A stretch of 64,000 nucleotides of DNA from Pelagimonas sp017744045 (GTDB lineage Bacteria; Pseudomonadota; Alphaproteobacteria; Rhodobacterales; Rhodobacteraceae): the NCBI RefSeq assembly GCF_017744045.1, contig NZ_JAGHRD010000017.1. One strand, given 5' to 3'. Shown here in pieces: positions 52,115-61,649 of the stretch (the first letter of the stretch is position 1; the number at the start of each line of letters is the position of its first letter). Position numbers and translations under genes: made by a program. The notes beneath the pieces are model-generated. The model saw only the letters and a program-made list of their open reading frames with translations, was not told where the DNA came from and did not search any database.

Positions 52115-54088
52115 ATGAGCCTGCCCCCCGGATTTCTCGACGAATTGCGCAATCGCACCAGCCTTGCCCAGGTGGCAGGACGCAAACTGATGTGGGATCA
52201 GCGCAAGTCCAATCAGGGCAAGGGAGACCTTTGGGCTCCGTGCCCCTTTCACCATGAAAAAACCGCGTCTTTTCATGTGGATGACCGTAAGGGGTATTAT
52301 TACTGCTTTGGCTGTCACGCCAAGGGGGATGCCATTTCCTTTGTGCGGGAAACCGAGAATGTGAGCTTTATGGAGGCGATTGAAATCCTGGCGACAGAGG
52401 CCGGGATGGAGATGCCAAAGGCGGATCCGCGCGCCAAGGAAAAGGCCGACCGCCGCACAATCCTGAGCGATGTGATGGAGCAGGCGGTGCAGTTTTTCCG
52501 CCTGCAGCTGAAGGCCGGGGCCGGGGGCGAGGCGCGGGCCTATTTGAACAAGCGCGGGCTGAGCCAGGACGCTTTGGACCGGTTTGAGATCGGCTTTGCT
52601 CCGGCGGGCTGGGAAAACCTGCGCGAGCATCTCAGGGCTAAGGGGATTGGTGAGGATCTGATGCTGGCCTGCGGGCTGGTCAAGAAATCCGACAAGGGGC
52701 GCGCGCCTTATGATGTGTTTCGCAACCGCATCATGTTCCCGATCCGCGATGCACGCGGCAAGGCGATTGCCTTTGGCGGGCGGGCGATGGACCCGGATGA
52801 TCACGCAAAATACTTGAACAGCCCCGAGACGGAACTGTTTGATAAGTCGCGCAATCTTTACAATATGCGCCCTGCGCGCGAGGCGGCGGGGCGCGGTCAG
52901 CCTTTGGTGGTGGCTGAGGGCTATATGGATGTGATCGCCCTGTCCGAGGCTGGTTTCGGCGCGGCGGTGGCCCCGCTTGGCACCGCAGTGACCGAACCGC
53001 AAATGCAGCTTATGTGGCGCATGTCGCCCGAGCCGTTGATTGCGCTGGACGGGGACAAAGCGGGGCTGCGCGCTGCCTACCGGGTGATTGACCTGGCCCT
53101 GCCGCTGCTTGAGGCGGGCAAGGGGCTGCGCTTTGCCATCATGCCCGAGGGCAAGGACCCGGATGATCTGGTGCGCTCCGGTGGGCCGGAGGCGGTGCAA
53201 AAGGTTCTGGACGAGGCAATGCCGATGGTGCGGCTGCTGTGGCAGAATGAGACCGAGGGCAAGGTCTTTGACAGTCCCGAGCGCAAAGCGGCGCTGGACA
53301 AGCAATTGCGCGCCCGGATTTCCAAGATCCAGGACCCGGATCTGCGCCGCCATTATGGTGATGAGATCAAAGACCTGCGCTATGACCTATTCCGGGGTGG
53401 ACGGGGAGGCCGGGGGGAGGCTCCGCAAGGCGGCAAAGCCCGGTCAAACTGGTCACCCCGGCGCGATTGGAAGGCCCCGCCACCGCCCACACCAGGGGCC
53501 AAGGCCTCGCTCTTGGCGGCGGCGCAGGAGGATATCGAGGCGTCTTTGCGCGAAACTGTCATTCTGGCGGCCATCGTCACAGCGCCCGAAATCGCCGAAG
53601 AGTTTGATACGCAGCTGGAAATGATGACCTGCCGCGATCCCGATCATGCCCTTATCCGGGATGTAATCCTGCGCAATATCGGCAATGAATCCGCCCTGCG
53701 GGACAGGGTTGAGGGGGCAATCGGCCCCGATGCCCTTGAAACCTTGCTAAAGGCGCGCCATGTGGCAGTTGTGCCTTGCATCCGCAGCCCCGGAAACCCT
53801 GATATGGCCCGACAGACCGTGGCCGAAGAACTGGCAAAGCTGGACGCATTGCACGGATGGCACGCAGAATTGGCTGAAGCGCAAGAAGATCTGGTGGATC
53901 AGGCCGATGAGGCCTTGACCTGGCGGCTTGCCGAAGCAGCTAAAGTACGTGCGCAAGCCGGAAAACAAGGTGAAGAGAACAGTGCCGATTACGATGTTGG
54001 CCCCAATGGTGCTCCGATCGACAAGGAAGAACGCAGTGCGCTTGATTCGCTGCTATCGACCATTCGATTCGATAAAGGGCGGGGCTGA
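52115..54088 (+). CDS. dnaG: DNA primase
   Basis: 657 residues from ATG 52115, at the expected primase start SLPPGFLDELRNRTSLAQV. CHC2 zinc-finger CPFHHEKTASF...CFGCHAKGD at about 44-73, toprim core with FGGRAMDP, VAEGYMDVIAL and ALDGDKAG near 225-320, and a C-terminal DnaB-binding region after a Pro/Gly-rich linker near 435-470. It synthesises primers at the fork. rpoD follows, as in the conserved dnaG-rpoD pair of many proteobacteria. Confidence 0.96.
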   Translation: MSLPPGFLDELRNRTSLAQVAGRKLMWDQRKSNQGKGDLWAPCPFHHEKTASFHVDDRKGYYYCFGCHAKGDAISFVRETENVSFMEAIEILATEAGMEMPKADPRAKEKADRRTILSDVMEQAVQFFRLQLKAGAGGEARAYLNKRGLSQDALDRFEIGFAPAGWENLREHLRAKGIGEDLMLACGLVKKSDKGRAPYDVFRNRIMFPIRDARGKAIAFGGRAMDPDDHAKYLNSPETELFDKSRNLYNMRPAREAAGRGQPLVVAEGYMDVIALSEAGFGAAVAPLGTAVTEPQMQLMWRMSPEPLIALDGDKAGLRAAYRVIDLALPLLEAGKGLRFAIMPEGKDPDDLVRSGGPEAVQKVLDEAMPMVRLLWQNETEGKVFDSPERKAALDKQLRARISKIQDPDLRRHYGDEIKDLRYDLFRGGRGGRGEAPQGGKARSNWSPRRDWKAPPPPTPGAKASLLAAAQEDIEASLRETVILAAIVTAPEIAEEFDTQLEMMTCRDPDHALIRDVILRNIGNESALRDRVEGAIGPDALETLLKARHVAVVPCIRSPGNPDMARQTVAEELAKLDALHGWHAELAEAQEDLVDQADEALTWRLAEAAKVRAQAGKQGEENSADYDVGPNGAPIDKEERSALDSLLSTIRFDKGRG

Positions 54089-54135
54089 GTTGTCTTTGGT
54101 GAGGAAACAGTAAAGAAATAGGGGTAGACGGGTGT

Positions 54136-54180
54136 GCGAATCGCTTTAACGCGCTATTGATTCGCGCTAAACGAATCGCC
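54136..54180 (+). promoter_or_regulatory. GAATCGC repeats in the rpoD leader
   Basis: GCGAATCGC at 54136, its inverted partner GATTCGC at 54159 and a direct copy CGAATCGCC at 54172 lie just before the rpoD ribosome site. They could form a hairpin or bind a regulator; no proof. Confidence 0.35.
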
Positions 54181-54204
54181 AGCCCTTCCGATCAGGAGAC
54201 GTTC

Positions 54205-56193
54205 ATGGCCGCCAAGGACAACGAAGACGCCAAATCCGAGCGCAATGAAGAGGATGTCAGCCTCGACATGAGCCAGGCTGCGGTCAAGAAAATGATCGCA
54301 GAAGCGCGCGAGCGTGGTTACATCACCTATGACCAGCTCAACCAGGTGCTGCCGCCCGATCAGGTCAGCTCGGACCAGATCGAAGACGTGATGTCCATGC
54401 TGTCCGAAATGGGCATCCAGGTCACCGAAGACGACGAAGAGCCGGAAGAAGAGGATAAGGGATCGACCGATCTGGTCGAAACCAAAAAGCCCGGCGAAGT
54501 TACGCTGGCCTCAGGCACGCAGGAAAAACTGGATCGGACCGACGATCCGGTGCGCATGTATCTGCGCGAGATGGGCAGTGTTGAGTTGCTCAGCCGCGAG
54601 GGTGAGATTGCGATTGCCAAACGTATCGAGGCCGGTCGCAACACCATGATTGCCGGGCTCTGCGAAAGCCCGCTGACCTTCCAGGCGATCACCATCTGGC
54701 GCGAGGAACTTCTGTCCGAAGATATTCTGTTGCGCGATGTGATCGATCTTGAAACCACCTTTTCTGGCCAGATGAACGAAGATGGCGAGATTGACGAACC
54801 GGTGGTGGCACCGGCAGCGGGTGGCGAGGCCCCCAAGCCCAAGGAAGAGACACAAGAGCTCGACGCGGATGGTAACCCGATTGCCAAAGACGACGACGAT
54901 GATGACGATGACGAACAGGCTAACATGTCCTTGGCCGCGATGGAAGCCGCGCTCAAGCCGACCGTGCTTGAGACGCTGGACCGCATCGCGCAGGATTATG
55001 AAGAGCTGGCCGAAATGCAGGACAGCCGGATTTCGGCAACTCTGAATGAGGATGACAGCTTTGGTGCCGCTGATGAGGCCCGTTATCAAAAGCTGCGTTC
55101 CGAGATTGTTGAGCTGGTGAACGAGCTTCACCTGCATAACAACCGTATCGAGGCGCTGATTGACCAGCTTTACGGCATCAACAAGCGCATCATGTCCATC
55201 GACAGTGCCATGGTGAAACTGGCGGATCAGGCGCGCATCAACCGCCGGGAATTCGTCGAAGAATACCGTGGGCACGAGCTTGATCCGAACTGGATGGAGC
55301 GGATGGCCGAAAAGCCCGGTCGTGGCTGGCAGATGTTCATCGAACGCTCGACCGACAAGGTCGAAGGTCTGCGCAACGATATGGCCCAGGTTGGTCAATA
55401 TGTTGGTCTGGACATCTCTGAATTCCGCCGCATCGTGCAGCAGGTTCAGAAAGGCGAAAAAGAAGCCCGTCAGGCCAAGAAAGAAATGGTCGAGGCGAAC
55501 CTGCGTCTGGTTATCTCGATCGCCAAGAAATACACCAACCGTGGCTTGCAATTCCTGGACCTCATTCAGGAAGGTAACATTGGTCTGATGAAAGCGGTTG
55601 ATAAGTTCGAATATCGCCGCGGTTACAAATTCTCGACCTATGCGACATGGTGGATTCGGCAGGCCATCACGCGGTCTATCGCGGATCAGGCCCGCACGAT
55701 CCGCATCCCGGTCCATATGATCGAAACGATCAACAAGCTGGTCCGCACCGGCCGCCAGATGCTGCACGAAATCGGCCGTGAGCCGACGCCCGAAGAGCTG
55801 GCAGAAAAGCTGCAAATGCCGCTGGAAAAGGTGCGCAAGGTGATGAAAATCGCCAAGGAGCCGATCAGCCTCGAAACGCCAATTGGCGACGAGGAAGACA
55901 GCCAGCTGGGCGATTTCATCGAGGACAAGAATGCCGTGCTGCCTCTGGACAGCGCCATTCAGGAAAACCTCAAGGAAACCACGACCCGCGTGCTGTCCTC
56001 GCTCACTCCGCGTGAGGAACGTGTTTTGCGGATGCGTTTCGGCATTGGCATGAACACCGACCACACGTTGGAAGAGGTCGGCCAGCAGTTCAGCGTGACC
56101 CGCGAACGCATCCGTCAGATCGAGGCGAAGGCGCTGCGCAAGCTCAAGCACCCATCGCGCTCGCGCAAACTGCGCAGCTTCCTGGATCAGTAA
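54205..56193 (+). CDS. rpoD: RNA polymerase primary sigma factor RpoD (sigma-70)
   Basis: 662 residues from ATG 54205, with CAGGAGAC upstream. Region 1.1 lies at the N-terminus; a non-conserved acidic block (a run of Asp near 231-240) follows; region 2 is RLVISIAKKYTNRGLQFLDLIQEGN; region 3 follows; region 4 HTH is TLEEVGQQFSVTRERIRQIE with KLKHPSRSRKLRSFLD at the end. Typical alphaproteobacterial RpoD. Confidence 0.98.
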   Translation: MAAKDNEDAKSERNEEDVSLDMSQAAVKKMIAEARERGYITYDQLNQVLPPDQVSSDQIEDVMSMLSEMGIQVTEDDEEPEEEDKGSTDLVETKKPGEVTLASGTQEKLDRTDDPVRMYLREMGSVELLSREGEIAIAKRIEAGRNTMIAGLCESPLTFQAITIWREELLSEDILLRDVIDLETTFSGQMNEDGEIDEPVVAPAAGGEAPKPKEETQELDADGNPIAKDDDDDDDDEQANMSLAAMEAALKPTVLETLDRIAQDYEELAEMQDSRISATLNEDDSFGAADEARYQKLRSEIVELVNELHLHNNRIEALIDQLYGINKRIMSIDSAMVKLADQARINRREFVEEYRGHELDPNWMERMAEKPGRGWQMFIERSTDKVEGLRNDMAQVGQYVGLDISEFRRIVQQVQKGEKEARQAKKEMVEANLRLVISIAKKYTNRGLQFLDLIQEGNIGLMKAVDKFEYRRGYKFSTYATWWIRQAITRSIADQARTIRIPVHMIETINKLVRTGRQMLHEIGREPTPEELAEKLQMPLEKVRKVMKIAKEPISLETPIGDEEDSQLGDFIEDKNAVLPLDSAIQENLKETTTRVLSSLTPREERVLRMRFGIGMNTDHTLEEVGQQFSVTRERIRQIEAKALRKLKHPSRSRKLRSFLDQ

Positions 56194-56196
56194 GCC

Positions 56197-56475
56197 ATGT
56201 CTTGGCTTTCAAAACTTTTTGGCGGCGGTTCAAAACCTGAACCCGCCGTCGAAACCATCGACTATAACGGCTTTCGCATCACACCGACGCCAGTCAATGA
56301 GGGCGGCCAATATCGTATTGGCGCGCGGATCGAACTGGATGTAGATGGCGAAACCAAGACCCATGATCTGATCCGCGCCGACATGATCCGCGATCTGGAC
56401 GAATGCAAAGAGGCCTCGATCCGCAAGGCTCAGCAGATGATCGACCAGATGGGCAAGAACCTGTTTAATTTTTGA
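56197..56475 (+). CDS. HlyU-family protein
   Basis: 92 residues; MSWLSKLFGGG start, then YNGFRITPTPVNEGGQYRIGARIELDVDGE, the small HlyU-like domain. Annotated widely as a HlyU-family transcriptional regulator, though there is no HTH in the sequence. It starts 3 bp after rpoD and is probably co-transcribed. Confidence 0.82.
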   Translation: MSWLSKLFGGGSKPEPAVETIDYNGFRITPTPVNEGGQYRIGARIELDVDGETKTHDLIRADMIRDLDECKEASIRKAQQMIDQMGKNLFNF

Positions 56476-56618
56476 ATAGGTCTCTTGGCGACGCGATGAA
56501 ATAGTAAGCGTGGCGTGCCTTGATTTGTGAATTTTTGATTAATTCAATCGGCGCACCCTCATAAAGTCGCGCGATTTAGAGTAGATTCACGCAAAATATA
56601 CTTTTCAGACCTCCACAG

Positions 56619-56642
56619 CGTTTCCAACGTAAACTGGAAACG
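56619..56642 (+). promoter_or_regulatory. Inverted repeat upstream of the zinc-ribbon gene
   Basis: CGTTTCC and GGAAACG flank a 10-bp centre, ending 20 bp before the ATG of the next gene. It is a candidate operator or hairpin of unknown binding protein. Confidence 0.4.
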
Positions 56643-56662
56643 TTTCAGATTTCGGGGCAATT

Positions 56663-56920
56663 ATGTCCATTCGCGTCTTTCATTGTAGAAGTTGCGGCCA
56701 CCATATGCGCTTATTTGGGGGGCGTTGCGGGTATTGTCGTGACAGAAAGCCACTTCACCAACGGGTCATCAGTTATGTTTTGGCTGCGCTCATCATGGCT
56801 GTTGCCGGGGTCTACGTTTGGGTCGTGACGCAATCTGACAGCCTAATCGCAGCCCCTGGACATCAACGTGAAACCGTCACCCTCTTTGACATCGTTCACG
56901 AGACTTTGAAGCTGAACTAG
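56663..56920 (+). CDS. Small zinc-ribbon membrane protein
   Basis: 85 residues. N-terminal CRSC...CGYC zinc ribbon (about 8-25), then one membrane helix (about 36-56) and a short periplasmic tail. The ribosome site is weak (GGGGCAATT). Hypothetical; likely real because the motif is well formed. Confidence 0.6.
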   Translation: MSIRVFHCRSCGHHMRLFGGRCGYCRDRKPLHQRVISYVLAALIMAVAGVYVWVVTQSDSLIAAPGHQRETVTLFDIVHETLKLN

Positions 56921-56999
56921 GCGCACATCACCTCTGCGCGTGTGCGCATTGTTGTTTGCAAAGCGGCTCCCATCTGTTGTTCAGAAACGGAGCCCTTCC

Positions 57000-57194
57000 A
57001 TGAAACACTTGATCCTTACCACTCTCCTCCTCTCCGCTCCCTTGGCCGCACAGGCGCATTACGGACCGGATCTGACAACCGCTGACCTGCTGGGGGCGAC
57101 ACCTGTCTCCTTTGCAGTGCCACAGCCCAGCCCGGCCCCGGCGCTAAGCCAGACGACTCCGGTCGTAAAGCCGGTTCTGACCGCAGGCAGTTAA
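57000..57194 (+). CDS. Small exported protein
   Basis: 64 residues from ATG 57000, with GGAGCCC upstream. Signal peptide MKHLILTTLLLSAPLAAQA, then a Pro/Thr/Val-rich mature part of about 45 residues. No family recognised. Confidence 0.55.
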   Translation: MKHLILTTLLLSAPLAAQAHYGPDLTTADLLGATPVSFAVPQPSPAPALSQTTPVVKPVLTAGS

Positions 57195-57254
57195 ACGCCT
57201 TGCGCTTAACCAGCGCGCAAGCAAGATAGGCGGGCCATTTTCAGGAGCCCGCCC

Positions 57255-57662
57255 ATGCAAACCCGTTTCACGGTCACCACTCACGGACCCGGACTGTATG
57301 AATTCACCGATCAGGTGAGGTCTTGGGTATCTGGAACGGGTTTGCTCACGCTCTTTGTCAGGCACACATCGGCCAGCCTGTTGATCCAGGAAAATGCCGA
57401 TCCCGAAGTGCAGACCGACCTGCAAAACTTCTTTCATCGCCTCGTGCCGCCGACAACCGACCCGTCGATGTCTTACCTGACCCATACCTATGAAGGTCCC
57501 GATGATATGCCCGCCCATATCAAGGCGGCGATGATGCCGGTGTCTTTGTCGATCCCGGTCACCAACGGCGCGCTGGCGCTTGGGACCTGGCAGGGGATTT
57601 ATCTGTTTGAACATCGAAATGCCCCGCATCACCGCGAAATTATCGCCCATCTCGGCACGTAA
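57255..57662 (+). CDS. YjbQ family protein (UPF0047)
   Basis: 135 residues. The conserved signatures HTSASLLIQENADPEVQTDL and LGTWQGIYLFEHR are complete. YjbQ proteins have been proposed as secondary thiamine-phosphate synthases, but the physiological role is unclear. It is alone between a small exported protein and a strong terminator. Confidence 0.92.
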   Translation: MQTRFTVTTHGPGLYEFTDQVRSWVSGTGLLTLFVRHTSASLLIQENADPEVQTDLQNFFHRLVPPTTDPSMSYLTHTYEGPDDMPAHIKAAMMPVSLSIPVTNGALALGTWQGIYLFEHRNAPHHREIIAHLGT

Positions 57663-57671
57663 TTCGCTGTC

Positions 57672-57704
57672 ACGGGGAAAATTCACGGCTTTTCCCCGTT
57701 TTTT
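57672..57704 (+). terminator. Intrinsic terminator after the YjbQ gene
   Basis: ACGGGGAAAA and TTTTCCCCGT form a 10-bp stem with an 8-nt loop, followed by TTTTT. Confidence 0.93.
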
Positions 57705-57906
57705 CGCCCTCATCATCTAGCGGCTGCATTTCCCCCCTACCCAAATTGTGGAGGCTGGCCTATAGTGGCTGTGGATAAGTGGGGCAAACCCCATGCCAAA
57801 CAGCGCGGTGTAGCAGTTTCGCGGCTTTTTCAGCCGGGCGCGCGATTAAAAAAGAAAAGGGGGTGCGGGCAAGCACCCTGAGGCAGAGAAGAACGAGGGG
57901 GACGCC
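57705..57906. promoter_or_regulatory. nrdR upstream region
   Basis: It contains a GGGTGC-gggcaa-GCACCC hairpin near 57867, 22 bp before the nrdR ribosome region. No riboswitch or NrdR box is recognisable. Promoter boxes are not clear. Confidence 0.35.
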
Positions 57907-58374
57907 ATGCGCTGCCCATTTTGTGGAAATATCGATACGCAAGTGAAAGATTCCCGGCCTGCCGAGGATCACGTCTCAATCCGGCGTCGGCGCTATTGCC
58001 CGGCCTGCGGGGGGCGCTTTACCACCTATGAACGCGTGCAGTTGCGCGACCTGGTTGTGATCAAATCCAACGGCCGGCGCGAAGATTTTGACCGGGATAA
58101 GCTGGAACGCTCGATCCGTATCTCGCTGCAAAAACGCCCGATCGAGCCGGATCGCATTGATCAGATGATCTCGGGCATTGTCAGACGGCTGGAAAGCATG
58201 GGCGAGACTGACATTCCCTCGACCCAGATTGGCGAAATTGTCATGGAGACGCTGGCGCGGATCGATACGGTTGCCTATGTCCGTTTTGCGAGCGTTTACA
58301 AGAACTTCCAAGCGGCGGATGATTTCGACAAGTTCGTGTCTGAGCTCCGCCCAGAAATCCCCGGAGACAAGTGA
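57907..58374 (+). CDS. nrdR: Transcriptional repressor NrdR
   Basis: 155 residues. Zinc ribbon CPFCGNIDTQVKDSRP...CPACGGRFTTYE in the first 45, then the ATP-cone domain (about 49-139, VIKSNGRREDFDRDKLERSI). It binds ATP/dATP and represses ribonucleotide reductase genes. It precedes ribD by 8 bp, a conserved neighbour pair in bacteria. Confidence 0.97.
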   Translation: MRCPFCGNIDTQVKDSRPAEDHVSIRRRRYCPACGGRFTTYERVQLRDLVVIKSNGRREDFDRDKLERSIRISLQKRPIEPDRIDQMISGIVRRLESMGETDIPSTQIGEIVMETLARIDTVAYVRFASVYKNFQAADDFDKFVSELRPEIPGDK

Positions 58375-58382
58375 GACAGTAA

Positions 58383-59486
58383 GTGATCGACGAAGATCAA
58401 CGCCACATGGCCCATGCGCTGAGCCTGGGCCGTCGCGGGATGGGCAAGTGTTGGCCCAATCCATCTGTTGGCTGTGTGATCGTCAAAGATGGCCGCATTG
58501 TCGGGCGTGGGGTGACCGCGCCGGGGGGGCGGCCTCATGCGGAACCTCAGGCCCTTGCCATGGCGGGCGGCCTGGCCAAGGGGGCCACGGCCTATGTCAC
58601 GCTAGAACCTTGTTCCCATTACGGAAAAACGCCACCTTGTTGTGATGCCTTGATCGAAGCCGGGATCGCGCGTGTTGTGGCCGCTTTGGCTGACAGCGAC
58701 CCTCGGGTGTCAGGGCGGGGGTTTGAACGGCTGCGCCAGAACGGGGTTGAGGTCACAACCGGAGTTCTGGCCCAAGAGGCGATGCATGACCTGGCTGGTT
58801 TCTTTCTCAAGGTCGAACAGGGACGCCCCTGGGTGACGCTGAAATTGGCGATGAGCCTTGATGGGCGCATTGCCACGGCGACTGGGGAAAGCCAGTGGAT
58901 CACTGGGCCAGCCGCACGTCGCGCCGTGCATGCGCTGCGCAACAGCCATGACGCGGTGATGGTTGGCGGTGGAACCGCCCGCGCGGATAATCCGTCCTTG
59001 ACGGTGCGCGATATGGGGGCGGTCCAGCAACCGGTCCGCGTAGTCGTGTCCCGTCGTCTCGATATGCCTCTAATGTCAAATCTGGCCCAGACGGCCAAAG
59101 AAGTGCCCGTTTGGCTCTGTCATGGCCCCGATTTGCGCCCAGAGACGCGGGATGCCTGGACGGGGCTTGGGGCCAAGCTGTTCCCGTGCCACCTATCACA
59201 GGGGCGCGTTGATCCGCATTCGGTCTTGCAGGCCTTGGGGCAGGCGGGTTTGACCCGCGTTTTTTGCGAAGGCGGCGGGCAGTTGGCCGCGTCTCTTCTC
59301 GTGGCGGACCTCGTTGATGAGCTTCAGGTCTTTTCCGCAGGCATGGCTTTGGGGGCCGAAGGGCAGCCCGGATTGGGGGCCTTGGGGGTTGATCGACTGG
59401 CCGATGCACCCCGATTTGAGCTTGTGGATGTCACGGTGGATGGACGGGATGTGCGCCACGTGTGGCACCGCAATGCAGCAATCTGA
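58383..59486 (+). CDS. ribD: Riboflavin biosynthesis bifunctional deaminase/reductase RibD
   Basis: 367 residues from GTG 58383. Deaminase domain with the zinc site HAEPQAL and TLEPCSHYGKTPPCCDALI; reductase domain from about 150 (VTLKLAMSLDGRIATATGESQWITG). It performs steps two and three of riboflavin synthesis. Co-transcribed with nrdR. The rest of the rib genes are not in the window. Confidence 0.96.
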   Translation: MIDEDQRHMAHALSLGRRGMGKCWPNPSVGCVIVKDGRIVGRGVTAPGGRPHAEPQALAMAGGLAKGATAYVTLEPCSHYGKTPPCCDALIEAGIARVVAALADSDPRVSGRGFERLRQNGVEVTTGVLAQEAMHDLAGFFLKVEQGRPWVTLKLAMSLDGRIATATGESQWITGPAARRAVHALRNSHDAVMVGGGTARADNPSLTVRDMGAVQQPVRVVVSRRLDMPLMSNLAQTAKEVPVWLCHGPDLRPETRDAWTGLGAKLFPCHLSQGRVDPHSVLQALGQAGLTRVFCEGGGQLAASLLVADLVDELQVFSAGMALGAEGQPGLGALGVDRLADAPRFELVDVTVDGRDVRHVWHRNAAI

Positions 59487-59613
59487 AAAGGTGTATATTT
59501 CCCTAGGGTTAGGTCCGGGGTTTGACCTATTCAGATCCGGTTGATTTGACCTGTGGAAAACTTGGAAAAACCAAAGCTTGTCAGGCAGTAGCTGTGAAAG
59601 CTTTAACACTACA

Positions 59614-61635
59614 TTAACGCCGCCAGAGATTGGCATGGCTTGCCAGTCGTCCTTGCAGCTTTGACAAGCTGCGGTTGAACAATCCAGGGGAGGGCAAAGG
59701 CCCGTTGGCCAACCTGTCGACCACGGTTTCAACAGGGCAGGCCTGCCCGGTGACCGGGTCGAAATAGCGCGGATAATCAATCAAAACGGCGTGCGCCAAG
59801 GCGGTCAGGTCTGGCCGTGGCCCTTGCAAACGGCGCGCGGGAACCTTGCCCAGATCCCGCGTCAGGCCCCAGCCCGCGTAAAACGGCGCGCCAAAGGTGA
59901 CGACGCGGCACTTCCTCAACAGCGCTTCGAAACCGGTCAGCGAGGTCATCGTCCAGACCTCATCAACCGATTGCAACACCTCGGAAATGTCGCAGTTTTC
60001 CAGAACCTTATCCGCCCAGGTTAAAGGTGTATTAACCTGCCCTTTGCGCAACCCGGCCAGCACATCCGGGTGCGGTTTCCACAGGATCACCGCATCAGGG
60101 TTGGCCGCCCGCGTGCGTTTCAACAGCTCTTCATTGCTTTGAAAATCAGGGCTTCCGGTCAGGATCGACGCATCATCCTCAACCTGCCCTGGGACAAGAA
60201 TGCGATGACCGGGCGGCAATGTGGGCATGTCTCCGGAGAGGTTGTATTTGGACAAACCTTTGTCGGTAAGCCTGTGGATTAACCGCTCGGATCGTTCGAT
60301 TTGGTCGGGTCTCAGCCCCTTGGCAGCGGTCTGGATCAGGGTCTCCAGATGCGAGGGTTTTGTTGGATTATAATAAATCCCGGCATCATCCAGCACCAAA
60401 GACAGCGGCGGAACCAGCTCCGCCCCCAATCCGCGCGAGCGCAAGAAACCATCCTCGACCCGCGTGACATCCCCCTCAGCCTTGCTGGCCCAGCACATGG
60501 CGCGGTGACCGGATTTTTGCGTGAGGGTCTCGACCTTTGCGGGATCATCTTCGAACAAAACGGGGCGGTGGGCACCAAAGAATTTCTGCAACGGGCGGCG
60601 TTTCCACAGCCGCATACCGCTGGCAACCCAGCCCTTGTGATCTTCGCGCCAGGCGCGCGTTGTGGCCTCAAGCGCGCCAAGCGCGTCCTCGAACTGACCG
60701 TTTTCACCGGAATAGGGGTTGAACCAGGTCGGATAGAGGATCATCGCCGCCGCGAACAATTGTGCGCGCGATAGCGGGCGACGGCGGCGGGCAAAGACCT
60801 CTTCGTCATCGCTCAGCCCCCAACCAGCATAGAACGGCCCGCCAAACACGCGCGGCTTGTGCCCGGCAATGATAGCCTCAAACCCCATTTGAGAACTCAG
60901 CGTATAGACTCGCGTTGCGCCTTCCAGCAGTTGCCAGGGTGAAAGCGATGAGTCGCAGATCTCGATCAACCCGGTGGCGTCTGCGCTGCGGTAATGCCCA
61001 CCGCGAAAGCCCGCCTGTGTCTCAGGGTGGGTCTTGATCACAATGCGCGCACCGGGGTTTTCCTCTTGCGCGACAAAGAGCATTTCCAGAAAGCGCGCGC
61101 GATCCCCTCGGCTTGCGGTGACCGAGGCGTCGCCTTCGGTCTGATCGACCACCAGCACATAACCGGGCTTGGGGGCGGGCACATCCAAGTCTTGCGCGCT
61201 GTATTTAGACAGATGCGCGCTTTGCATCCGCGCCATGCCCGCGCGCGCCCGCGCCATCAGCGCCCCGTCATCCAGCGGATGCGTCTTGAGCAATGTTTCC
61301 AGATCGGAGGGGCGCGAGGGGTCAAAATGCAAACCCGTCTCGTCAATCATCAGCCCCAATGGCGGCTCACCCGCGCGGCCGGGATGCAGCGAGCGCAAGA
61401 AAGCGTCTTCGATGCGAAGGATCGGGCAATCATACCGCGCGGCAATCGCCTCGCCACGATGCGCAGTCGGGGATTGGCCCCAAACGCCCACCAAATCGCC
61501 GCTTTTGGGCAGGCCCAAGGACAGGCGAAACCCCGCCCCGCGCAACATGCGCCGAACCCGGGATTGGGTCAGAAACCCGCCATTATAGACGAAAAGACGC
61601 CGGGGAGATGTCTGCCCGGCGCCTTGATTTTCCAT
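59614..61635 (-). CDS. kpsC: Capsular polysaccharide KpsC-type Kdo transferase
   Basis: About 673 residues from ATG 61635; an upstream start at 61737 overlaps the export gene and lacks support. Two related halves are visible: MIDETGLHFDPSRPSDLE and VLDDAGIYYNPTKPSHLE, and twice a YAGWGL motif, as in two-domain KpsC beta-Kdo transferases that build the capsule linker on lipid. The product acts on the cytoplasmic face of the membrane. It is convergent with ribD and downstream of the export lipoprotein. Confidence 0.9.
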   Translation of the reverse strand: MENQGAGQTSPRRLFVYNGGFLTQSRVRRMLRGAGFRLSLGLPKSGDLVGVWGQSPTAHRGEAIAARYDCPILRIEDAFLRSLHPGRAGEPPLGLMIDETGLHFDPSRPSDLETLLKTHPLDDGALMARARAGMARMQSAHLSKYSAQDLDVPAPKPGYVLVVDQTEGDASVTASRGDRARFLEMLFVAQEENPGARIVIKTHPETQAGFRGGHYRSADATGLIEICDSSLSPWQLLEGATRVYTLSSQMGFEAIIAGHKPRVFGGPFYAGWGLSDDEEVFARRRRPLSRAQLFAAAMILYPTWFNPYSGENGQFEDALGALEATTRAWREDHKGWVASGMRLWKRRPLQKFFGAHRPVLFEDDPAKVETLTQKSGHRAMCWASKAEGDVTRVEDGFLRSRGLGAELVPPLSLVLDDAGIYYNPTKPSHLETLIQTAAKGLRPDQIERSERLIHRLTDKGLSKYNLSGDMPTLPPGHRILVPGQVEDDASILTGSPDFQSNEELLKRTRAANPDAVILWKPHPDVLAGLRKGQVNTPLTWADKVLENCDISEVLQSVDEVWTMTSLTGFEALLRKCRVVTFGAPFYAGWGLTRDLGKVPARRLQGPRPDLTALAHAVLIDYPRYFDPVTGQACPVETVVDRLANGPLPSPGLFNRSLSKLQGRLASHANLWRR

Positions 61636-61649
61636 ATGCGCCAAAGCGC

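Noticed and set aside
54511..56151. 546-residue open frame antisense to rpoD
   Set aside because: It mirrors the rpoD coding frame and has low-quality Phe/His/Leu-rich composition typical of antisense frames in GC-rich genes. rpoD is certain.
57705..57906. FMN riboswitch ahead of nrdR-ribD
   Set aside because: I found no RFN-type conserved helices; only a simple hairpin near 57867.
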